NCBI GenBank assembly: GCA_011375275.1
Contig: DRLW01000320.1
Span: 1-14,467 of the forward strand
DNA: 14,467 bases
Source of the DNA: Bacteroidota bacterium
GTDB lineage: Bacteria > Zhuqueibacterota > Zhuqueibacteria > Zhuqueibacterales > Geothermadaptataceae
Direction: 5' to 3'
A program made the translations under genes and the position numbers. Positions 6,359-13,132 of the stretch are shown here, in pieces. Under the pieces are notes generated by a model, which worked only from the letters and a program-made list of their open reading frames with translations, did no database searches and was not told the DNA's origin. Position 1 is the stretch's first letter, and every line of letters begins with the position of its first letter.

Positions 6359-7363
6359 ATGAGCACCTACCTCGTTACCGGCGGAGCCGGTTTTATCGGT
6401 TCGAACTACATCCGATACATGCTGAAAAAATATGATGATATCCGGATCATCAATCTCGATAAACTGACTTATGCCGGCAATCCTGACAATCTCAAAGAGA
6501 TCGAAGATGACCCGCGTTATTCATTTGTCAAGGGTGATATCTGCGATGAGGAGCTGGTCAACTCCCTGGTTCCTGAAGCCGACTATATCATCAACTTCGC
6601 GGCTGAAAGTCACGTCGATCGTTCCATCGGACAGCCGGATGATTTCATCCGCACCGATGTTTTCGGGACCTTTGTGCTGCTCGAAGCGGCCCGTCGTCAC
6701 GGCAGCAAGCTCTTCGTTCAGATCAGCACGGATGAAGTGTACGGCAGCACCGAGGACGGCTCTTTCAAAGAAGACGATCCCCTGATGCCATCGAGTCCTT
6801 ACTCCGCCTCCAAGGCGGGGGCAGACCGGCTGGCGTACTCCTACTTTGTCACCTATGACGTGCCGGTGATCATCACGCGGTGTTCCAACAACTTCGGGCC
6901 GCGACAATTCCCCGAAAAACTCATCCCGCTCTTTGTCACCAATGCCCTGGAAGATAAACCGCTGCCGATTTATGGCGATGGCATGAATGTCCGCGACTGG
7001 ATTTATGTGGATGATCACTGCGACGCTATCGATTTTCTCACTCAGAAAGGCACACATGGCGAGGTGTACAACATCGGCGGCGGCAATGAGCGAACGAATC
7101 TGTTCATCACCGAGTTGATTCTGAGCACATTAGGAAAGCCAAGATCGCTGATGACGCATGTTGAGGACCGCCTTGGCCACGACCGCAGATATTCTGTGGA
7201 TTGCAGTAAGATCAACGCGATGGGCTGGCAGCCGAAACATGCTTTTGAAGCTGCCATGGAAGAGACGATCAACTGGTATGTGCAAAACCGCTGGTGGTGG
7301 GAAAAGCTCAAAAGCGGAGAATATCTCGAATATTACCGCCAGAATTACAAAAACCTGGAATAA
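6359..7363 (+). CDS. rfbB: dTDP-glucose 4,6-dehydratase
   Basis: This 334-residue cytoplasmic enzyme converts dTDP-glucose to dTDP-4-keto-6-deoxyglucose, the branch point for rhamnose and other deoxysugars. It is an extended short-chain dehydrogenase. The NAD-binding GGAGFIG (8-14) is followed by a STDEVYG segment with Thr124, Asp125 and Glu126, the dehydratase-specific catalytic residues, and by YSASK with Tyr148 and Lys152. The segment TRCSNNFGPRQFPEKLIP is typical of RmlB. Length is normal for the family. AGGAGA (6343-6348) lies ten bases before the ATG. It is the first gene behind the 6261 promoter. The partners rmlA, rmlC and rmlD are not in this window, so the final sugar could be rhamnose or another 6-deoxyhexose made by genes elsewhere. 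Confidence 0.93.
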   Translation: MSTYLVTGGAGFIGSNYIRYMLKKYDDIRIINLDKLTYAGNPDNLKEIEDDPRYSFVKGDICDEELVNSLVPEADYIINFAAESHVDRSIGQPDDFIRTDVFGTFVLLEAARRHGSKLFVQISTDEVYGSTEDGSFKEDDPLMPSSPYSASKAGADRLAYSYFVTYDVPVIITRCSNNFGPRQFPEKLIPLFVTNALEDKPLPIYGDGMNVRDWIYVDDHCDAIDFLTQKGTHGEVYNIGGGNERTNLFITELILSTLGKPRSLMTHVEDRLGHDRRYSVDCSKINAMGWQPKHAFEAAMEETINWYVQNRWWWEKLKSGEYLEYYRQNYKNLE

Positions 7364-7511
7364 TTCATATCCGTTCTTCAGCAAAAGAACTTTACTGTTC
7401 ATATATAGTGAGATATCTCGTCCGGGCACACATGGTCAAATGTGAGGCAGGGCACCCCCTAACTCGCAGGAGCGTCATCACAAGCACAACAACTATTTGA
7501 CTTACAGCAAA

Positions 7512-7516
7512 AGGAG
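7512..7516 (+). promoter_or_regulatory. ribosome binding site deciding a GTG start
   Basis: AGGAG (within AAAAGGAG) lies seven bases before GTG at 7524. A TTG at 7497 in the same frame has no such signal, so the GTG is the likely start of the dehydrogenase gene. Confidence 0.75.
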
Positions 7517-7523
7517 TGACATC

Positions 7524-8876
7524 GTGAGCTTATCGGGGCGTATCGCCGACAATACCGCACGCATCGGTATCATCGGCCTCGGTTATGTGGGATTACCGCT
7601 GGCTGTGGAATATGCAAAGGCCGGCTTTTCTGTTTTGGGCATCGACAACGACACCACCAAAGTCGAGAAAATCAACTCGGGAGAAAACTACATCGATGAC
7701 GTCGATAGCGACTTGCTCAGAGGCGTCGTCAGCGATGGGCTTTTCAAAGCCGAAGCGAACTATGACAACATTTCGGATCTCGACGTTATCTATATCTGTG
7801 TCCCGACGCCCTTTACGCCGAACAAGGAACCGGATGTATCCTATATCGTCGATGCTGCCAATGGCATTTTCTCCGGCCTGCGGCGGGACCAGTTGATCAT
7901 ACTCAAAAGCACGACCTATCCGGAAACCACGGAAAAACTGCTGCAGCCTATCCTCGAAGAGGGGGGACTCAAGGTCGGCGAGGATATCTTTCTGGCGTTC
8001 TCCCCGGAACGCATCGATCCGGGAAATAAAAAATTCACCACCTCCAACACGCCGGTCGTTGTCGGCGGTGTCACGCAGAAATGTACTGAGCTGACCGTAG
8101 CGATTTCGGAAAAGATCATCTCGACAGTTGTGCCGCTCTCCAGCCCGAAAGCGGCAGAGATGACCAAGCTGCTCGAGAATATCTTCCGCAGTGTCAACAT
8201 CGCCTTGCTCAACGAGCTGGCGCAGCTCTGCGATCGCATGGATGGTATCGACATCTGGGAAGTGGTGCAGGCCGCGGCGACAAAGCCTTTTGGTTTCATG
8301 CCGTTCTTCCCGGGGCCGGGGATCGGCGGACACTGCATTCTGGTCGATCCGTACTATCTTTCCTGGAAGGCTAAGGAGTACGATTTTCACACCAACTTCA
8401 TCGAGCTGGCAGCAGAGACCAACGAAAACATGCCCTACTATGTGCTCGACCTGATCATCAGATCGCTTTCGACACATGGTGGTGCCATCGCATCGTCGCG
8501 ATTTCTCATCCTTGGCGTTGCTTTCAAGAAAAACGTCGATGACACGCGCAACTCTCCGGCCATCAAGGTGATGGAGCTGTTGCACGCACGCGGAGCCCAG
8601 AACCTGATCTACAACGATCCGTGGGTGCCGCAACTGCCGGTGAACGGCAAGGTTTATGAATCACAAACCATAACCAGGGAGCTTCTGCAGGATACGGATT
8701 GTGTCGTCATAGCCACGGATCACGACGCGTATGATTTCGAGTTTATCGTTCAAAACTCCAAGCTCGTCGTCGATACCCGTAACGCGACACAGAAAATGGC
8801 CAAACAGTTCGAAGACAAAATCGTCAGGCTGGGGTGCGGAACCAACACCTATCAGCCTTCGAACCACTCCCATTGA
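7524..8876 (+). CDS. nucleotide-sugar 6-dehydrogenase, UDP-GlcNAc/ManNAc type (WbpA/WecC-like)
   Basis: The 450-residue enzyme belongs to the UDP-glucose/GDP-mannose dehydrogenase family and oxidises C6 of a UDP-sugar to a uronic acid in two NAD-dependent steps. GLGYVG (18-23) is the N-terminal Rossmann motif, YICVPTPFTPNKEPD is the conserved cofactor/substrate strand, and Cys271 in GPGIGGHCILVDPYYLSWKA is the catalytic cysteine. This last motif, with WKAKEYDFHT after it, resembles UDP-N-acetylglucosamine 6-dehydrogenases (WbpA) more than plain UDP-glucose dehydrogenases. UDP-ManNAc dehydrogenase remains possible. The motif carries Leu where Pro is usual (GGHCIP). A third Rossmann-like domain (about 310-440) with FLILGVAFKKNVDDTRNSPA completes the family layout. 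It probably supplies an acidic sugar for the surface polymer. Confidence 0.88.
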   Translation: MSLSGRIADNTARIGIIGLGYVGLPLAVEYAKAGFSVLGIDNDTTKVEKINSGENYIDDVDSDLLRGVVSDGLFKAEANYDNISDLDVIYICVPTPFTPNKEPDVSYIVDAANGIFSGLRRDQLIILKSTTYPETTEKLLQPILEEGGLKVGEDIFLAFSPERIDPGNKKFTTSNTPVVVGGVTQKCTELTVAISEKIISTVVPLSSPKAAEMTKLLENIFRSVNIALLNELAQLCDRMDGIDIWEVVQAAATKPFGFMPFFPGPGIGGHCILVDPYYLSWKAKEYDFHTNFIELAAETNENMPYYVLDLIIRSLSTHGGAIASSRFLILGVAFKKNVDDTRNSPAIKVMELLHARGAQNLIYNDPWVPQLPVNGKVYESQTITRELLQDTDCVVIATDHDAYDFEFIVQNSKLVVDTRNATQKMAKQFEDKIVRLGCGTNTYQPSNHSH

Positions 8877-8890
8877 TCAGCACTTCGCAG

Positions 8891-8981
8891 GCCGGTTTGG
8901 CCTGAGCCGGATATTCCACATGTGTGGTGCACGCGGAGATATCCGAAAGCCTGAAAAGTTTCAGCTCAAGACCAAACCGGC
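8891..8981 (+). promoter_or_regulatory. predicted branched RNA structure upstream of the export gene
   Basis: Several nested complementary segments fit one fold. The outer stem is GCCGGTTTGG (8891-8900) / CCAAACCGGC (8972-8981). An inner stem TGAGC (8903-8907) / GCTCA (8964-8968) follows. Two branches then form: CGGATAT (8908-8914) / ATATCCG (8939-8945), capped by CCACATGTGTGG, and CTGAAA (8951-8956) / TTTCAG (8959-8964), which shares one base with the inner stem. The sequence after it is pyrimidine-rich (TCTTTCTCTT). It lies between the dehydrogenase stop (8876) and the export-gene start (9080). It could be a terminator-like or leader regulatory structure; it matches no riboswitch class I recognise. 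Confidence 0.4.
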
Positions 8982-9079
8982 TCTTTCTCTTGATAGTTCG
9001 GTCACCGTCATCCTGCCCCGCTAGCACGCACGCTTTTCCCTGGCTGCTCGTTATCTTTGACCCATAGCCCTGAAAGCTG

Positions 9080-10327
9080 ATGAGATCACTTATCCTTTTA
9101 GCCATTCCGGCACTGGTGGTAGGCTCTGCCGTTTCAGCACAGACGCAGAAGCAAACTCCGCTGCCGCTGTTCAATCAGGTTCAGAAGCAACAAAAAGAAA
9201 AAAACCAACAGGCACTCCCCAAACTGGAACCGGCTGCAGATGCCCTGGTTCTGGAGCATCCCATCGACCCTGAGCAGTATGTTGTTGGTGCGGGGGATCG
9301 CTTTCTCATCTCCATCTTTCCGCTGCTCGAAGAGGATTTCCTCACCCAGATAACTGCAGAAGGCAAATTGATCGTGCCCAGCCTGGGCATGTTTCCGGTT
9401 GCCGGCAAAACCCTGGCAGAGATGCAACGCGAGCTCGACAGGCACAGCCGGGAAAAATACGTCAGCGGTAAACTGCAGATTTCCCTGGTCGGGCTGCGGT
9501 ATTTCCGCGTACACGTCATCGGTGCGGTAAACCTGCCGGGGATTTACACCGTGCAGCACATCAACCGCCTCAGCGATGCTATCGCTGCGGCCGGTGGGCT
9601 GAGCGCTGCAGCAGACTACTACGCCATACAGATACGCCGGCACAGCGGGGCAACGCTGAGTATCGATTTCAGCAACTACCTGCGCACCGGCGACCTCGAC
9701 GCCAATCCTTTTCTGCTCGATGGCGATGTGATTTTTATCAAACAAGCCGGCCCGACTCTGCCGAAAGTTACTATCGAAGGCCGGTTCAGCAACCGGGGCA
9801 TCCATTACGCCAGACCCGGGGAGACTGCCGAAGACCTGCTCATGCGCATCGCCACCATTTCCCGAAACCAGGACCTGCGCAGCGCGGTACTCAAACGTCC
9901 CGGAGCTGAACAAGGGGCAACCAGCATTTTCAGGCTGTTCGCGCCCAAAGACTCTGCGAACGGCTCCGCACATGGCCATGTTCTGCAGGACGGCGATATT
10001 ATCTCCATCCCCTCGATTCGTGACAGCGTGTATGTGCAGGGTGCGGTGCAGTATCCCGGGGCCTATCCCTTCCATTCAGGATTCCTCGCCCGCGATTATG
10101 CCGGCCTTGCCGGGCCCAATTTTCAGTCCGATGGTCTGACCTCGTTTCAAACGCGACACCATCTTTCCGGTGAAATCGCCTCCGGGCCGGACGAGCCTGT
10201 GCACGCAGGTGATACCGTCGAAGTCAAGACGGCCAGACGTATCGTCATGAAAGATGTGCTCACTTCTGCCGCAACAGTGGTCGTGCAGCTCGTCCAGTTT
10301 TTCCTGATCTATCGATCCCTGAAATAA
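9080..10327 (+). CDS. Wza-like polysaccharide export protein with SLBB domains
   Basis: The 415-residue protein has a signal peptide (1-20, ending VSA-Q) and lacks a lipobox cysteine. A polysaccharide biosynthesis/export domain begins with YVVGAGDRFLISIF and IVPSLGMFPVAGKTLAEMQ. SLBB (beta-grasp) units follow, seen at FRVHVIGAVNLPGIYTVQHINRLSDAIAAAGGL, at VTIEGRFSNRGIHYARPGETAEDLLMRI, and at DSVYVQGAVQYPGAYPF. The last about 20 residues (SAATVVVQLVQFFLIYRSL) form a hydrophobic helix suited to crossing the outer membrane, as the C-terminal helix of Wza does. It is therefore likely the outer-membrane channel for the polymer. Length is close to Wza (about 380). The spacing to the chain-length gene behind it (85 bases) fits one operon. 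The ATG at 9080 has only a weak Shine-Dalgarno. Confidence 0.9.
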   Translation: MRSLILLAIPALVVGSAVSAQTQKQTPLPLFNQVQKQQKEKNQQALPKLEPAADALVLEHPIDPEQYVVGAGDRFLISIFPLLEEDFLTQITAEGKLIVPSLGMFPVAGKTLAEMQRELDRHSREKYVSGKLQISLVGLRYFRVHVIGAVNLPGIYTVQHINRLSDAIAAAGGLSAAADYYAIQIRRHSGATLSIDFSNYLRTGDLDANPFLLDGDVIFIKQAGPTLPKVTIEGRFSNRGIHYARPGETAEDLLMRIATISRNQDLRSAVLKRPGAEQGATSIFRLFAPKDSANGSAHGHVLQDGDIISIPSIRDSVYVQGAVQYPGAYPFHSGFLARDYAGLAGPNFQSDGLTSFQTRHHLSGEIASGPDEPVHAGDTVEVKTARRIVMKDVLTSAATVVVQLVQFFLIYRSLK

Positions 10328-10412
10328 GCGCCGTTGCTTCTGCACTCTTCCGCCGATAGCGCCTGTCCCGACGAACAAAGCGACGGCTTCTCATAGCAAA
10401 CTGAGGTTTACC

Positions 10413-11600
10413 GTGCAATTCAAGTTGATCGATCTGTTGCTGATTTTATTCAGAAACAAAAAAATATTCATCGTCAATTTCATGCTGTTTTCCGTAGTCT
10501 CCGCGGCGATCAGCCTGGTATTGCCCCATTGGTACACCAGCACTGCCAGGCTCATGCCGCCGGAAACGCAGAGTTCGGGGTTGTTTGGCCTCGCTTCCAT
10601 GGCCCTTGACCTGCCCTTCGACGTCCCCGGAATCGCCGGGCTGACAACAGGTCCGGCAGATATCTACATCGCAGTGCTGCGCAGCCGCAATGTGCGCACC
10701 CGCATCATCGAACGATTTAATCTGCAAGACTATTTCGAAGCAGATTTTCTCGAAGATGCCCTTGGCCAGCTCGATTCGAGGACGTTTTTCGATAAAACCG
10801 AAGAGGGGTTGATCGTCATCAGTTGCTGGGAACGAACGCCGGAATTTGCCCAGAAGCTGACGCAGGCTTTTCTCGAAGAGCTGGACCGGGTCAATATCGA
10901 GGTGCGCAAAACCAGCGCCACCTACACGCGCGAATTCATCGAAAAACGCCTCAAAGAAGCAGAAGCTGACATGGCTGCAGCCGCGCAACGCATGGTTGAT
11001 TTTCAGCGCAAAAACGGCGCCTTTGATATCGAAACACAGGTCAAATCACAGATCGAGCTGAGCGCGCAACTGCGGGCGCAGATGGTGAGCCTCGAAATCC
11101 AGCGCGATGTGCTGCAAACCTATTTGCAGGAATCCCATCAGGAGCTGAAAACCGTACGGTTGCAGGTTGCTGAAATGCGCAAGCATCTGGAAAGGTTGCA
11201 GCAGGGCATCTCGCCGATCGAGAATGATCTGATTCTTGCCATGCAGGACGTGCCGGAGCTGTACAAACAATTCCTGTTCATCCAGCGTGACATCGAGGTT
11301 CAGAAAGTGATCTATCAACTGCTGATGCAACAATATGAACAGGCACGCATTCAGGAGAAAAAAGATTCGCCGACCATCCAGGTGCTGGATGCACCGACCC
11401 TGCCACAGAAACGCAGCAGTCCGAAACGCACGCTGATCGTGGTTACCTCAGCGCTGGCGAGCATTCTGCTGTCCTTTATCATCGTTTGGGTACACGAGAT
11501 GCTGGCATGGCTGGCAGAGAACGACCGCCAGAAATACGATGACTTCATGCGAGCGGTCAAAAACCTGCACCGGCTGCGCAGCACGCCGGGCGAACGCTGA
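10413..11600 (+). CDS. Wzz-type polysaccharide co-polymerase (chain-length determinant)
   Basis: The 395-residue inner-membrane protein has the co-polymerase layout: a first membrane helix at about 18-37, a long periplasmic region rich in coiled coil (about 165-330, with KRLKEAEADMAAAAQRM and EMRKHLERLQQ), a proline-containing SPKR (336-339), and a second membrane helix at about 340-359. A cytoplasmic tail of about 36 residues lacks Walker motifs and a tyrosine cluster, so no BY-kinase is fused. Proteins of this type set polymer length and, with the SLBB channel, link polymerisation to export. The start is GTG with GAGG (10403-10406) six bases ahead. It lies 24 bases before the flippase gene. 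No separate kinase gene is seen in the window. Confidence 0.88.
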   Translation: MQFKLIDLLLILFRNKKIFIVNFMLFSVVSAAISLVLPHWYTSTARLMPPETQSSGLFGLASMALDLPFDVPGIAGLTTGPADIYIAVLRSRNVRTRIIERFNLQDYFEADFLEDALGQLDSRTFFDKTEEGLIVISCWERTPEFAQKLTQAFLEELDRVNIEVRKTSATYTREFIEKRLKEAEADMAAAAQRMVDFQRKNGAFDIETQVKSQIELSAQLRAQMVSLEIQRDVLQTYLQESHQELKTVRLQVAEMRKHLERLQQGISPIENDLILAMQDVPELYKQFLFIQRDIEVQKVIYQLLMQQYEQARIQEKKDSPTIQVLDAPTLPQKRSSPKRTLIVVTSALASILLSFIIVWVHEMLAWLAENDRQKYDDFMRAVKNLHRLRSTPGER

Positions 11601-11624
11601 TTCAGCGACGGATTTGTTGCCGAC

Positions 11625-13061
11625 ATGACTCCGGCGTTCCCGAAAATCATCCGCAATCTCGGCTGGCGCAGCGCCGGGCTGATCGCCAAAATCGGCTTGC
11701 AGGTGCTCACAGTCGCGGTGCTGGCGCGCATGCTGCCCATCGAAGCGTTCGGCACCATCACCTATGTGATGATCTTCGTCAACTTCACCGAGCTGCTGTT
11801 TCAGATGGGCATCGGGCCTGCTGTGGTGCAGAAAAAAAAGCTCGCCGGCAGTACCGTTCGCACCGCTGTTACCCTTGCGGTCATCGCCGGTGCCGCGGGT
11901 ACGCTGGTTTTCCAACTCGCCAGTTCTCTCCTCGTCGATGAAGTGGTCCGGCCGGTTTATTTCTGGCTGGGTTTTATCTTTCTGTTCTCGGGCTTCGGAG
12001 CGGTTTCAGAAGCATTGCTGCAACGCCGGGGAGATTTTAAATATTTGATGCTGGCCGAAACCGCCGCCTATTTCTGCGGCTACACTGTGGTCACCATCGT
12101 TCTGGCAGCGCGTGGGTTCGGGGTCATGAGCCTGGTAGCCGGCATCATCCTGCAGGGCGGGTTGCGTGCTCTGTTGCTCTGGCTGGGAACGCGCCACTCT
12201 CTGATCCCGGCCTGGCAGAAAAAGGATGTCCGCGAGCTGGCATCCTTCGGCGGCGGTCTGACCCTTTCGCGTATCGCCAATTTTGTGGCCATGAACGGCG
12301 ACTACTTTATCGCCGGCAGAGTACTCGGCGAAAAGGCCCTCGGGTTGTACTCGCGCGCATTTTATCTCATGCGCCTGCCGACAAGTCTGATCATGACTTC
12401 CCTGCACTCTGTGCTGTTTCCGGCTTTTGCACACGACCAGCACGATACACACAGGCTGCAGCAGCAGTACTTCACTTCGGTCATGCTCAGTGCGACACTG
12501 GTTCTGCCCATGGTGATTTTTATCAGCTTCATGGCTGAGGAACTCGTTCTGCTTGTGCTCGGTGAAAAATGGCTCGCCGTTGTCCCGGCGCTGAAAATAC
12601 TGGCACCAGTCGGCTTTTTCAATCTCTACACCCTGAGCGATGCCCTGCTCAAAGCAGTCGGCGCCATTCGCCGGCAGATGGCCGGGCATATCGTCTTCGC
12701 CTTGCTGCTGCTTGGCGGTGTTGTTATCGGCTCAGGTTATGGCATCACCGGGATCGCTGCCGCAGTGCTTGCAGCCAATGGGTTCATGTTCCTGTTTATG
12801 GCCGCAGCCAGCAGGAGTGTGTTACAGGCCCGGTGGGGGAAATATGTCATTGCCCTGCGGCCCGCACTGCTGCTTGGCGGAGCCAGCTATGCGCTGCTCA
12901 TCGCCATGCGCCCCTGGCTGGCAGCGATGCACTTTCTGCAGGCCCTGTTTTGGGCGGCTGTTTTCCTGATCATAGTTATGGCCGCAACGGCAATGCTGCT
13001 GCGCGCTCTGCTGCCAGATTTCCGCAAGGCGACAGGCCGGATTTTCAAACAAGCGGAATAG
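11625..13061 (+). CDS. Wzx-like oligosaccharide flippase (MOP superfamily)
   Basis: The 478-residue polytopic membrane protein has about 12-14 hydrophobic segments. Its beginning, RNLGWRSAGLIAKIGLQVLTVAVLARMLPIEAFGTI, is typical of polysaccharide-transporter family flippases. It also has the usual middle portion (NFVAMNGDYFIAGRVLGEKALGLYSRAFYLMRLP) and PVGFFNLYTLSDALLKAVGAIRR in the second half. It should flip lipid-linked repeat units from the cytoplasmic to the periplasmic face, ahead of Wzy-type polymerisation. Its place right behind the chain-length gene supports a Wzx/Wzy-dependent rather than ABC-transporter pathway. The ATG at 11625 has no clear Shine-Dalgarno; translational coupling with the preceding gene is plausible. 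Confidence 0.88.
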   Translation: MTPAFPKIIRNLGWRSAGLIAKIGLQVLTVAVLARMLPIEAFGTITYVMIFVNFTELLFQMGIGPAVVQKKKLAGSTVRTAVTLAVIAGAAGTLVFQLASSLLVDEVVRPVYFWLGFIFLFSGFGAVSEALLQRRGDFKYLMLAETAAYFCGYTVVTIVLAARGFGVMSLVAGIILQGGLRALLLWLGTRHSLIPAWQKKDVRELASFGGGLTLSRIANFVAMNGDYFIAGRVLGEKALGLYSRAFYLMRLPTSLIMTSLHSVLFPAFAHDQHDTHRLQQQYFTSVMLSATLVLPMVIFISFMAEELVLLVLGEKWLAVVPALKILAPVGFFNLYTLSDALLKAVGAIRRQMAGHIVFALLLLGGVVIGSGYGITGIAAAVLAANGFMFLFMAAASRSVLQARWGKYVIALRPALLLGGASYALLIAMRPWLAAMHFLQALFWAAVFLIIVMAATAMLLRALLPDFRKATGRIFKQAE

Positions 13062-13132
13062 GCCTTAACCGGTACGGTGCAGTGTGCATGACAAACCGCA
13101 CACACGACAACCCTATTCGAAAACTGGGATTT

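Noticed and set aside
7410..7419. GAGATATCTC palindrome between the dehydratase and dehydrogenase genes
   Set aside because: A single 10-bp palindrome in an AT-rich gap is expected by chance, and no partner site or promoter is evident.
7593..8633. 346-codon minus-strand frame opposite the nucleotide-sugar dehydrogenase gene
   Set aside because: Long antisense frame arising from codon bias; the plus strand encodes all family motifs, including the catalytic cysteine.
9134..10075. 313-codon minus-strand frame opposite the SLBB export gene
   Set aside because: Antisense shadow of a protein with signal peptide, export domain and SLBB motifs.
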